Below, one piece after another: positions 8,536 through 16,607 of a stretch of DNA of 64,000 nt. Numbering within the stretch: the first letter of the stretch is position 1; each line of letters opens with the position of its first letter. A program made the position numbers and the translations under genes. The stretch is from CAZICM01 sp964537685. Lineage in GTDB: Bacteria > Myxococcota_A > Polyangia > Polyangiales > Polyangiaceae. Location of the stretch: positions 149,956-213,955 of the forward strand of contig CAZICM010000010.1 of the NCBI GenBank assembly GCA_964537685.1, read 5' to 3'. A model generated the notes under the pieces. That model saw nothing but the letters and a program-made list of their open reading frames with translations. It ran no database searches and was not told where the DNA came from.

Positions 8536-9282
8536 TCATGTGGAGCCCTCATGAATAACCCGGGCTAGCAAAATGTCGGCGAGCTTGTCGGGGTTGCTCA
8601 TCATCACGTTGTGGCATGTGTCGATCTCGATAACCTCGTCGACATTCCCAAGATTGGTGATGGACTCGCGCTGCACGCCGGGCGTCACTGAGTTGTCTCG
8701 CAACGTCAGGATCCATGTGGTTGGGAGATCGGGCAACGTCGACCGGTCGACTGGCTGCTTCGCCAACCCGGCGCTCTCCGGGACGAGCCCAGCCACGACT
8801 GCGCGTTGCTGTTCCTTTGTCGCGCCATTGGCAAACATCCATGCAGCGAGCGGCCCGGGTAGTGGCTTCGTCACCTTTGTAAATCGCAGCATGGCAATGG
8901 CGAGCCAGCTCACCGGGGGCTTCAGCGTCGACATCACCGAGCGACCCTGCGGAGGCACGCAGCACGCAATATAGAACATACGCGACACCCGAGCAGACCC
9001 CAAGTCGGTCGCAACGCCAGGCAGCACGATGCCCGCCATCGAGTGTCCAACGAGCACCACCCGCTCCGCGCCGGCATCGGTGATTTGCCGAACTACGCTG
9101 CGCACGCACTGCGCGATGGTCAGCGTCGCGAGATCTCCTGGTTCGTTGGCGCGACCGGGCAAGTTGACAGCCAGCATCGGCACCGAGGGATTGGTACGGC
9201 GGATGGCTTCGATTGTTGACATCCAGCATGCGCCGGTGTGCTGGCCACCATGTACAAAAACGATTGTGGGGCTGTTGGACAT
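8536..9282 (-). CDS. Alpha/beta-fold hydrolase
   Basis: This 248-residue protein from the ATG at 9282 starts MSNSPTIVFVHGG, the usual first strand plus oxyanion HGG. The frame continues to 9339, but the shorter start fits the family. The nucleophile elbow is GHSMAG and the likely catalytic His is in DTCHNVMMSNPDKLADIL near the end; the acid is probably in the LRDNSVTP stretch. The sequence resembles the EstC/pheromone-methylesterase-like group of small serine hydrolases acting on esters. The substrate is unknown. It is cytosolic, with no signal peptide. The gene lies alone between two accessory features. Confidence 0.85.
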   Translation of the reverse strand: MSNSPTIVFVHGGQHTGACWMSTIEAIRRTNPSVPMLAVNLPGRANEPGDLATLTIAQCVRSVVRQITDAGAERVVLVGHSMAGIVLPGVATDLGSARVSRMFYIACCVPPQGRSVMSTLKPPVSWLAIAMLRFTKVTKPLPGPLAAWMFANGATKEQQRAVVAGLVPESAGLAKQPVDRSTLPDLPTTWILTLRDNSVTPGVQRESITNLGNVDEVIEIDTCHNVMMSNPDKLADILLARVIHEGST

Positions 9283-9397
9283 CCTGGTAGTCAAGCGCAT
9301 CACGCGCGAAGTAACAAGCAGAAGTTGACGGCCGATCATCGCGCACTGAGGCAGGTGGAACTGGAACCTAGGTTACCGCGGGAGGAACTACAGGAAC

Positions 9398-9413
9398 AGG
9401 TGCCAGCCATTTC
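9398..9413 (+). repeat. Dispersed 16-bp repeat, diverged copy
   Basis: AGGTGCCAGCCATTTC, followed by TTTTTG, differs by one base from the core AGGTGCCAGCCACTTC seen four more times or in clusters elsewhere in the window. It precedes the relic of a PD-(D/E)XK gene. Confidence 0.7.
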
Positions 9414-9424
9414 TTTTTGCTTCT

Positions 9425-9465
9425 GCCCGCCTATGTGGCCAACGCCCGAAGGAGATATGGATGTC
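9425..9465 (+). pseudogene. Relic of a PD-(D/E)XK (Rpn-like) gene
   Basis: These 41 bases translate as PAYVANARRRYGCP, identical in protein to the segment of the complete gene at about 5798-5838. The nucleotide differences fall at synonymous sites, so the fragment comes from a related but separate functional copy rather than from the nearby gene. It runs directly into the 13-bp tandem repeat that follows. No longer frame exists. Confidence 0.75.
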
Positions 9466-9590
9466 CTAAGGCAGGTGCCTAAGGCAGGTGCCTAAGGCAG
9501 GTGCCAGCCACTTCTTTTGCCACTTCTTTTTGGTCACCTACCCCACTAAGGCAGGTGCCAGCCACTTCTTTTTGGTCACCTACCCCACCA
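9465..9590 (+). repeat. Repeat array at the 3' end of prkA
   Basis: Three perfect tandem copies of CCTAAGGCAGGTG (9465-9503, period 13) lead into the 16-bp core AGGTGCCAGCCACTTC at 9499-9514, and a second core is at 9553-9568. The segment TTTTTGGTCACCTACCCCAC occurs twice (at about 9529 and 9570), and its second copy contains the prkA stop codon. The unit is therefore a ~41-bp direct duplication. Confidence 0.85.
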
Positions 9591-11934
9591 AATCCCCAAA
9601 CCTCGCCTGCAGCAGCGCACTCGCCCCATCCAGCGCACACGCCTTACAATACCCCTTCCCCAACAACCGCTCCAGCGCCCGCCGCGCCGCCTTCTGCTGC
9701 TCATCCAACCCCGCCTCCCCCAGCGCATTCCCCTGCCCCTCCTCCTCCAGCCGAAGCATTCGCAACATATCCCGCACCAATAGCGCCACCGCTTTCCTTC
9801 TATCGGAAAACACAGCCTCTTTCAGCTTCCGAATCTCTTCCCCAAATACAACCGAATTCACTATCTTCTCACCAGGATGATCAATCGCCCATGCCGCAAC
9901 CAACGATATCAATCCCTTGCGGTGATCTTCATTCTTCGCCTTGATGCCCAACAGCGCTTCCACTTCACGCATCATTTTTTCATCAGGGCTTTCATGATCG
10001 CCCGTATGCACATTGCGCAGCTTCTCGCCTTTCACCCAATAACTCACATGCATCACATAACGATCAAACAATTCACTATATCGCCCCTCTTCCACCAGCC
10101 CACTCGCCGCCCTCATGTCTTCTTCTATGGAATCCAACAAAGCTTCGCGTATCTCTTTACGGAATGCTGCATGATCGTGATAGCCACCTTCCAATGGCTT
10201 CTCGCGTATCCAATCATATTCAGCCGCCCGCTTGCATAGCTCGTCCAGCTCCGCCAATACCGCAAAGGGCGATAGACAGCGGTAATCAGAATTTTGAGCC
10301 GCATCCAGCAATAAAGTGCGGATTTCCCGGGGCGACACACCGCTCCTCCCTTCAAAATCGACCGCCGCGTCCGTCTCGTGATAAAGCTTGCGTATCGAGG
10401 CTTTTAACTGTTTTTGAATGTCGGAATCCAAGCGCTCGGGGATGCGCCCCAAGGCATAGATATTCATTTTTTCAAACGCCGTCAGCGATGCAATCGAAGC
10501 ATGCAAGGCTTCCGGATATCGCTTTATATCGGGTTTGCGCATCCGCGTTAGCACAGCGAATTGAGCCGCGGCCCGCGTCGCATGAGGCGCTACATGCCGG
10601 CCCGCAAAAGGCGCGATTTGCGTGTCATAGATGCGCTGTTCATCTAAATAATCTCGTAAATAAGGCGCCCGGATCAATTCAAAACGCCCCCTAAAGCTCG
10701 GGAACTCAGGATGTTCGCGGAAGGCGTTTAAATGAACTTCATTGGCGCTTCCTATCATCACGGTATTCAGTTGCACCGTCTGCTGCGGCAATGAAACTTC
10801 ACCCGTCTCCAGCGAGAGCTGTAAATAGCGATAGGCATCCAGCGGGCGCTTTAATAGATCGCTAAATTCCAGTACGCCCCCCGAGGCTTCCACCAATTGC
10901 CCAACCGCTTCAAATAATGTGACGGCTTGAAGCGCCGTCGGCAGCGCCGAAAGCGAGCGATCCGCCGTAATCTGACGCTCCCCCGCATCGATGCTCAGCT
11001 CCGGTCCAAGCGTCACGGCTCCTATGCGATAACGCCGCGAAATAAAATAGCGCTCGACTTGCACATGACGAAGTACATCTTCCAGCGAGCCTTTATACGA
11101 CGATAACAGCGCTTCAAAAACTTGCTGGTTCTTATGGCATAGACGTCCAGATAGCAGCCAATCGGGCGGCTCCTTATCCTTTAACCCCGCATCGGTATAC
11201 AAACGCTCCAAAAGACCAATCCGATCGGCAATGGGAATTAAAAATAAAGGGTGATCGCGCACTTCAATGGCCAGCCGCGCATCAATTTGATCGTCGGCAA
11301 AATGCGCATAACTCGCGGCAGCCGCCTCTTTGGGGCGCCCTTCTCCAAATCCGATGGCGCCACGCATGGTCTTGCGGCTTGGAAATACCCAGTGAAATCG
11401 ATAGAGCGAGCCTTCGTCGAGGGTCGAATAATGTTCGAGCGCTTTAAGAATACAGGCCGCGGCCGTGCTTTTCGCCGAGCCATTGGGGCCGTGCATCAAC
11501 AGAAGCCGGCTCGCCCTGCCCTCTTGAACGAAATTGCTAATTGCACGATAGATTTTTTCTTGAAGCTCTTCTTGGCCAATCAGCGTGGATTCGCGAAGCC
11601 GCCGTTCCTGTCCAGCCGGGCGTTCGCCTTTTTCCCAAGGTAAATCGAATAAACGAAATCGCCGCTCTTCACCCCAAGGCTTTTTAACGATTTCTTGGCC
11701 GTAATGATCGAACATATCCCGCACATAGCGCGGGGCATCACGGCTATATCGCTGGGGATTTAAGGCAAATAAGGCGAGGTATTCTTGAAACGATAGAATG
11801 CGCCGGCCTTCCCGGAAGCGCTGTTCGAATGAATTGGCAATACGGCCGAGTTCAGCCGCGGCGCGCTGGTCGGTCTGCGCCGGAACTTGCCCTTTTTCAG
11901 GGCTTTTAGGATGCTCTTTGCTTCGGTGGCTCAT
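9580..11934 (-). CDS. prkA: PrkA family serine protein kinase
   Basis: This 784-residue protein has the full PrkA layout. An N-terminal region with SFQEYLALFALNPQRYSRDAPRYVRDMFDHYG is followed by an AAA-type ATPase with Walker A HGPNGSAKST near residue 150. The characteristic HWVFPSRKTMRGAIGFGE comes next, and the C-terminal PrkA domain begins around residue 470. PrkA is a cytosolic ATP-dependent Ser kinase/AAA+ protein linked to stress and sporulation in Bacillus and to YeaG in enterobacteria, where partners are often SpoVR and YeaH; neither is present here. The ATG at 11934 is preferred to a TTG three codons earlier. Some conserved blocks look divergent from the canonical ~630-680 aa family, and the protein is longer, with an extended tail. 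The stop codon lies in a repeat array. Confidence 0.85.
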   Translation of the reverse strand: MSHRSKEHPKSPEKGQVPAQTDQRAAAELGRIANSFEQRFREGRRILSFQEYLALFALNPQRYSRDAPRYVRDMFDHYGQEIVKKPWGEERRFRLFDLPWEKGERPAGQERRLRESTLIGQEELQEKIYRAISNFVQEGRASRLLLMHGPNGSAKSTAAACILKALEHYSTLDEGSLYRFHWVFPSRKTMRGAIGFGEGRPKEAAAASYAHFADDQIDARLAIEVRDHPLFLIPIADRIGLLERLYTDAGLKDKEPPDWLLSGRLCHKNQQVFEALLSSYKGSLEDVLRHVQVERYFISRRYRIGAVTLGPELSIDAGERQITADRSLSALPTALQAVTLFEAVGQLVEASGGVLEFSDLLKRPLDAYRYLQLSLETGEVSLPQQTVQLNTVMIGSANEVHLNAFREHPEFPSFRGRFELIRAPYLRDYLDEQRIYDTQIAPFAGRHVAPHATRAAAQFAVLTRMRKPDIKRYPEALHASIASLTAFEKMNIYALGRIPERLDSDIQKQLKASIRKLYHETDAAVDFEGRSGVSPREIRTLLLDAAQNSDYRCLSPFAVLAELDELCKRAAEYDWIREKPLEGGYHDHAAFRKEIREALLDSIEEDMRAASGLVEEGRYSELFDRYVMHVSYWVKGEKLRNVHTGDHESPDEKMMREVEALLGIKAKNEDHRKGLISLVAAWAIDHPGEKIVNSVVFGEEIRKLKEAVFSDRRKAVALLVRDMLRMLRLEEEGQGNALGEAGLDEQQKAARRALERLLGKGYCKACALDGASALLQARFGDLVG

Positions 11935-11975
11935 GCTGCCCAAGCCATACTAGGTCCGGGGCCGCGCCGATTCCA

Positions 11976-13238
11976 TCACTTGCGCATCAGAATCACCGTG
12001 ACGATGATGCCAAGCACCGCCGCACCCAGCGCTACCGCCAAAATAGCCCAGCGGGGCAGCGTTAATGGCTCTTTGGGTGGCTTGGCCAGCGCGATCGGGC
12101 CGCCTTCTAATCCCGCTCTAAAGGATTCGTCCGATTGAAAGGCTTTGTCCATCGCGCTCAAATCGATGCGGGCCGATGATTCAACGCGCTCGAGTAAGGC
12201 GGGTAGCGAGCTTTTGATGAGTTCGGATAGTTCGCTCTCGCTCATGCGGGCCCACTGCACATGGGAACCCATCAGGCCAAAAGCGGCTCCAAATCGATCG
12301 ACAAAGGTGCCCACCGAACCCGTTCTCGCATCGGGCGATTTGGCCAGGGCTTCATCCATGACGGTGTTGAGCGTGGGCGGTACGTCATGGGCTTTGCCCG
12401 CTTCGCTGATGGGCGCGGCATTGGAGTTCATGATTGCGAGCAGGACAGCGGGCGCGGTCGCTCCTGAAAAGGGCACTTTCCCTGTCAGCGCTTCGTAGGC
12501 AATGGCCGCCATCGACCATACATCGGCGCGGTGATCGAGTTCTCTTAAGCCCTGCGCCTGCTCGGGCGACATGTAAAACGGCGAGCCGATGGTCGTGCCC
12601 ATCGCGGTGAGTTTTTTTGCGCCTTCGGAGTTATCGCGAACGCTGCCAAAATCGAGGATTTTGACTTTGGTTCCCTCGCCCGTGGTGTAGAGAAAAATAT
12701 TGTCGGGTTTGAGATCGCGATGGACGATTTTGCGTTCGTGAGCGGCGCTTAAGCCGATGGCCACTTGAGAAAGAATTCGGACAAGGCGGCCTGGAGGAAG
12801 GACTTTTTCGCGCTTGAGCAGGGTGCGCAGCTCTTCGCCTTCTAAATACTCCATCACGAGCAGATGCGCGCCATCATCGAGTTTTTCAAAGGCCATCACG
12901 TCCACGATGAATTCATGCGGAAGCGATGCGCTGATTGAAAATTCTCGGCGAAGGCGCTCGAAACTCACGCCCTCGGAGGCGACCTCGGCATGGAGCACTT
13001 TAAGGGCGACGATGCGATCGTCCTGCGTATCCAGGGCTTGATACACGCGGCCCATCCCGCCGTCGGCCACCTTGCGCCAAATCTGATAGCGGCCCCGGCA
13101 GACCGTTGTGCCTATGCGCGCGTCATCCGGATCGGCGGGCAATGCAAGCTCGCCCATGGGATGCAAACGTTCCCCTCCAATCGGGCAAACTTCTGCCTCA
13201 TTGGAAAAGAGACGATGACACGCTGCACAAGCCTTCAA
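11976..13238 (-). CDS. Pkn-type Ser/Thr protein kinase with zinc-ribbon-like N-terminus
   Basis: This 420-residue protein opens with a CAACxxxFxxxAxxCPIGG ribbon-like motif, typical of myxobacterial kinases, which supports the TTG start at 13238. The kinase domain (about residues 48-310) shows ADGGMGRVY, VALKVL, IVHRDLKPDN, LDFGS and MSPEQA, so all catalytic residues are present. One membrane segment lies at about 395-417 (WAILAVALGAAVLGIIVTVIL) with only a few residues after it, so the kinase is cytosolic and tail-anchored. The zinc-ribbon protein gene ends 21 bp upstream on the same strand and prkA lies just downstream, suggesting a shared signalling locus. Confidence 0.93.
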   Translation of the reverse strand: MKACAACHRLFSNEAEVCPIGGERLHPMGELALPADPDDARIGTTVCRGRYQIWRKVADGGMGRVYQALDTQDDRIVALKVLHAEVASEGVSFERLRREFSISASLPHEFIVDVMAFEKLDDGAHLLVMEYLEGEELRTLLKREKVLPPGRLVRILSQVAIGLSAAHERKIVHRDLKPDNIFLYTTGEGTKVKILDFGSVRDNSEGAKKLTAMGTTIGSPFYMSPEQAQGLRELDHRADVWSMAAIAYEALTGKVPFSGATAPAVLLAIMNSNAAPISEAGKAHDVPPTLNTVMDEALAKSPDARTGSVGTFVDRFGAAFGLMGSHVQWARMSESELSELIKSSLPALLERVESSARIDLSAMDKAFQSDESFRAGLEGGPIALAKPPKEPLTLPRWAILAVALGAAVLGIIVTVILMRK

Positions 13239-13259
13239 ATCTTTCCCAAGACACTTCGG

Positions 13260-14033
13260 TTATGCGCGCGAGCTTTCGGCGGTTGAGCTATTGCCGCCTT
13301 CAGCCTCGCGCCCCACGGGATTCGGCGGCGAGTAGTACAGAATGCGCCTGCAGCTCGGGCATTGCTCGAACTCTTCCTGGCGCAGCATCTTTTGAAACAT
13401 CATCGGAGGAATGGCGATATTGCAGCCCGTGCATGTGCCGTTGTTGAGGAGTTTGGCAATGGCCACGGGGCGGCGGGTGCGAATCGATTCATAGCGGGCG
13501 TAGAGTGGCTTGGGAATTTTCCCGACCACGGCCTTGCGCTTTTCTTCGTGCTTGGCCTTCTCGCCCTCCATGCCCATGAGCGATGCCGAAATGCCTTCGG
13601 CGCTGCCCGATAGCGACCCATCGACTTCGCGGCGCTTCGCATCGGTCTTGTCGATGGAAGATTTAAGGGCTTCGCTCGTCGTGGTGAGGCGGGCGATTTC
13701 CTCTTCGCGATCTTTGTGCAGCTTGCGCAATTCCTCGAGTTCGCGCTGCGCCGCATTGGATTCGCGTTCGTTGCGGGAACGCTGAAGCTTCTCGCGTGAA
13801 CGCTCGATTTGCTGGGCCATCTGGCGCAGCTCTTGTGTGTACTCGCCGCGCATTTTTTCCATGGCGGCGAGGGCATCCCGATCGGAACTAAGCCGAGCAT
13901 CGAGCTCCTTCAGCTCCGATCGCATTCCGTCTAAATTGCCCTGTTGTCGGCCAAGTTGCTCACCCAGACGTCGAAGTTCGCTGTCTATGGCGGCGAGCTC
14001 CTCAAGGAGTGCGATCTGCCCGCGTATACTCAC
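13260..14033 (-). CDS. Zinc-ribbon coiled-coil protein (COG1579 type)
   Basis: The frame is open up to 14093, but that would run into the tRNA. A GTG at 14033 preceded by AGGAG (14046-14050) is chosen, giving 257 residues. Residues ~5-170 are a long coiled coil (ELRRLGEQLGRQQGNLDGMR, LQRSRNERESNAAQRELEEL). The end is a C4 zinc ribbon: CTGC...CPSC, with GxCxxCxxxIPP before it. This matches the widespread family of ~240-aa coiled-coil proteins with a C-terminal Zn ribbon, including CdsZ and nucleic-acid-associated relatives. The exact role is unknown. It lies between tRNA-Ile and a kinase gene. Confidence 0.85.
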   Translation of the reverse strand: MSIRGQIALLEELAAIDSELRRLGEQLGRQQGNLDGMRSELKELDARLSSDRDALAAMEKMRGEYTQELRQMAQQIERSREKLQRSRNERESNAAQRELEELRKLHKDREEEIARLTTTSEALKSSIDKTDAKRREVDGSLSGSAEGISASLMGMEGEKAKHEEKRKAVVGKIPKPLYARYESIRTRRPVAIAKLLNNGTCTGCNIAIPPMMFQKMLRQEEFEQCPSCRRILYYSPPNPVGREAEGGNSSTAESSRA

Positions 14034-14084
14034 GTCGTTTTTGAACTCCTGTGCATAATTCCCAATGATTTCCGGTAGAATTTG

Positions 14085-14158
14085 TGGGCCCACCTGGGTT
14101 CGAACCAGGAACAGCCCGGTTATGAGCCGGGGGCTCTGACCGATTGAGCTATAGGCCC
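14085..14158 (-). tRNA. tRNA-Ile (anticodon CAU, presumed lysidine-modified)
   Basis: On the minus strand the cloverleaf is GGGCCTA...TGGGCCC with discriminator A. The D arm is GCTC/GAGC, the anticodon stem CCCGG/CCGGG has loop CTCATAA (CAT), and the T loop is TTCGAAC. CCA is not encoded. A CAU anticodon could be Met or Ile2. The G1-C72 pair excludes an initiator, and C4-G69 plus C5-G68 match the TilS recognition pairs of Ile2 tRNAs, unlike the other CAU tRNA at 1544. The isoacceptor call is inference. Confidence 0.8.
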
Positions 14159-14283
14159 GGAAATCAAAAATGTAGATCAGCGCCGGATAACGAGCCCGTT
14201 TTCGGTGGGCGTGCCATCCATCGGGGCCGAAGCTAGTCCAAGCGCCGCCGCGTTGGAAGTAAGTTGAATAAAAAAGCTTTGAA

Positions 14284-15585
14284 TCAGGGAGTTTGGCCGC
14301 TTTGCTGCGAGGCGCTGACGCACACGCACAGCATACAGCCGCCGCCGAAGAGGGTCATGAGGGCGACGAGGGTGAGGAGTACGATAAAAGCGGGATGCAT
14401 AGGCTGTTTTTGAGCCACGGGCGAGGGCTGGGGCGGGTAGGTGCCGTAGCCCATTTGCTGTGAGGGATGGGTGATGTGCATGCCGGGCTGCATGGGCGCC
14501 TGGCCATAAGGCTGCTGAACATTCTGCTGCTGGGGTTGGGAGTAGGCGCCGGGCGTGCGGGCATAGGCGGCGGTGGGCGCCCATGTGGGCGAAGGCGTTT
14601 GAGGCGCGGGCGCGCCCTGTTGCGCGGGAAAGCCCATCGTTGCGGCGGGAGACTGAACGCCTTGAATGCGCGAGATTCTCTCGATGGACGTGCGCGCGGT
14701 CTGGGACGCGAATTCATTGAGCGCCATTGAAAGCTCGGCGACGTTTTGAAAACGGCGGGCCGGCTCTTTTTCGAGACAGCGCATGATGACGGCGATGAGT
14801 CCCGGCGGCACATCCGTTCGCTTGAGCGGCTGGGGCGGATCTTGAATGATGGCCACATAAAGCTGGGGCACCGTGTCGGCCCTGAATGCGCCTTCGCCCG
14901 ATAGAAGCTCGTAGAGAATCACGCCGAGCGCCCAAATATCCGTGCGGGCATCCACATCGCGCGACGATTTCAATTGTTCCGGCGACATGTATTTGGGCGA
15001 ACCCATCATCGCGGCGGTTTGGGTCAGCGCCTGTCCATCCGGTGAATCGGCTACTTTTGAGATTCCAAAATCGAGGACTTTGACACAGGGCGAGCCATCG
15101 GGGCGGCGGGTTAAAAATAGATTCGCGGGCTTTAAATCGCGGTGAATGATTCCAATTTTATGCGCCTCGGCCATGGCCTCGCAGGCTTGAAGAACATATT
15201 CAACGGCTTCGTTCCATGGCCTTGGACCGCGGCTTTTCACCAGGTCGGATAAATCGCAGCCCTCGAGGAACTCCATGACCATATAGGGCGAACCCGTATC
15301 GAGCGCGCCCACATCGAGCACCTTGCCCACATGCTCGCTCTGAATGCGCACGGCGGCGCGGGCCTCGCGGGAAAAGCGGGCGACCGTTTCAGGATGTTTG
15401 GCGATTTCGGGAAGTAAAAATTTAATGGCGACGCGCTGCTCGAGATGCAGGTGGGTCGCGGCCACCACAACGCCCATTCCGCCCATGCCCAAGATGCGTT
15501 CGACGCGGTATTTGCCCGCGAGGACATCGCCGGGGTTGACGGGAACCTTCGGTTCGTTGGAATCGCTCATGTAGCTTTCGCTCAT
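14284..15585 (-). CDS. Pkn-type Ser/Thr protein kinase with C-terminal membrane anchor
   Basis: This 433-residue protein has its kinase domain at about residues 24-290 with LGMGGMGVV, VAIKFL, IIHRDLKPAN, LDFGIS and MSPEQL; the catalytic Asp and Lys are all present. A Gln/Pro/Ala-rich linker (about 305-385) follows, then one membrane segment at about 393-420 (FIVLLTLVALMTLFGGGCMLCVC) and a very short tail. It is probably a cytosolic kinase held to the membrane. ATG at 15585 is used; a second ATG 15 bases later is an alternative. It is 34 bp downstream of the second SUMF1-like gene on the same strand and probably in the same transcript. Confidence 0.93.
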   Translation of the reverse strand: MSESYMSDSNEPKVPVNPGDVLAGKYRVERILGMGGMGVVVAATHLHLEQRVAIKFLLPEIAKHPETVARFSREARAAVRIQSEHVGKVLDVGALDTGSPYMVMEFLEGCDLSDLVKSRGPRPWNEAVEYVLQACEAMAEAHKIGIIHRDLKPANLFLTRRPDGSPCVKVLDFGISKVADSPDGQALTQTAAMMGSPKYMSPEQLKSSRDVDARTDIWALGVILYELLSGEGAFRADTVPQLYVAIIQDPPQPLKRTDVPPGLIAVIMRCLEKEPARRFQNVAELSMALNEFASQTARTSIERISRIQGVQSPAATMGFPAQQGAPAPQTPSPTWAPTAAYARTPGAYSQPQQQNVQQPYGQAPMQPGMHITHPSQQMGYGTYPPQPSPVAQKQPMHPAFIVLLTLVALMTLFGGGCMLCVCVSASQQSGQTP

Positions 15586-15619
15586 TTATCGCTTTTGGCG
15601 GCGCGCGCGTGGGATTTCT

Positions 15620-16606
15620 TCAGGGCTTTGCCATGACCACGCGCCTCTTTCTTTTGTTGTCGCCCGATACGGCTTGCATGCTTTGAGCGCTTCCTTGTGC
15701 GTCTGAACAGCAGCGGAAACCGGCACCCGCGGCACGCCGGGCATCACCGGCGGATGGTTCGCCAAATCGGCACAGCGAGCGGCCCTTGAGAAAACTTCCG
15801 CCCTTGAGCAAAGCGGGCGCTTGGTTTTCCTGTTCGGATGTATTTTCGGCCCATTCGGCCACATTGCCCATCATGTCGCGAACACCGAAGGGGCTGATGC
15901 ATTTGGGCATTGTGCCGGAGGGCACGCGCAGATCGGCCGCATCCTTGGTTTGGCGATCGGTGTTGCAAGCCTGGGCATCGCGTTCGATGCCATACGGATA
16001 AGGCCACATTTGTGTGCCTTCGCAGGCGAATTCCCATTCCTCGGAAGTGCATAAACGCTTGCCTTCCAAGGCACAGGCGCGTTTGGCCTCACGGTAGGAA
16101 ATCATCGAGGCGGGTATCACGCCTTCAAGGTTTGGATATTCAAAGGCATCGATACAAAACACGCGGTGCTGAAGCCTTCCTTCGCACAGCACTTCATCGT
16201 GAAAACCGAGGCAAATCTCTTCTCCGCCATCGCTGGTAGACCCTGCGGAAGGCGCCCTGCGCGCACAGCGATGAGCCACATAAGGGCAATAAATTCCATC
16301 CACGAGCACCATATTGGGCGCGCAAGCTTCAGCGCTTCCGGGATGAAGGCGAACATAGGCCGGCAATTCAGCGGAAGGCTTCGCTTCAGCATCGGCATTC
16401 TCCGCTCCCGCATCGGGCTCAGGCAGCGCGGAACCTCCCGCGTCCATTGGGGATTCATCCGCATCCGCACCGGCTTCTTGAAGGCCCGACGGCTCATCTG
16501 CCGATGCATCTTCGTCCGAAGATTCAGGTGCTTTCCGAGTAACAAACAGCACGGCCAACAGCGCCGATGCGATCATCACTCCAACGAAGAGAAGCCTATC
16601 CCGCAT
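15620..16606 (-). CDS. SUMF1/formylglycine-generating-enzyme-like membrane-anchored protein (second of pair)
   Basis: The ATG at 16606 follows the stop of the preceding gene by one base, with AGAGG upstream, and gives 328 residues; the frame is open further upstream but would overlap. A membrane segment at about residues 5-23 (LLFVGVMIASALLAVLFV) precedes an acidic Ala/Asp/Glu-rich linker, then a SUMF1 (FGE-sulfatase) domain. Its signature blocks are ISYREAKRACALEGKRLCTSEEWEFACEG, PFGVRDMMGNVAEWAEN, LLKGGSF and GFRCC. The Cys pair used for catalysis in true FGE is not apparent, so the fold is likely used as a binding or structural module. Several Cys suggest extracytoplasmic disulfides. It pairs with the kinase immediately downstream. 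Confidence 0.8.
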   Translation of the reverse strand: MRDRLLFVGVMIASALLAVLFVTRKAPESSDEDASADEPSGLQEAGADADESPMDAGGSALPEPDAGAENADAEAKPSAELPAYVRLHPGSAEACAPNMVLVDGIYCPYVAHRCARRAPSAGSTSDGGEEICLGFHDEVLCEGRLQHRVFCIDAFEYPNLEGVIPASMISYREAKRACALEGKRLCTSEEWEFACEGTQMWPYPYGIERDAQACNTDRQTKDAADLRVPSGTMPKCISPFGVRDMMGNVAEWAENTSEQENQAPALLKGGSFLKGRSLCRFGEPSAGDARRAAGAGFRCCSDAQGSAQSMQAVSGDNKRKRRVVMAKP

Positions 16607-16607
16607 A

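Noticed and set aside
9465..9590. CRISPR or attachment site
   Set aside because: 13-bp and 41-bp direct repeats without unique spacers or an integrase.
14034..14093. Upstream start for the zinc-ribbon protein
   Set aside because: It would begin inside the tRNA-Ile gene; GTG at 14033 has a ribosome-binding site.
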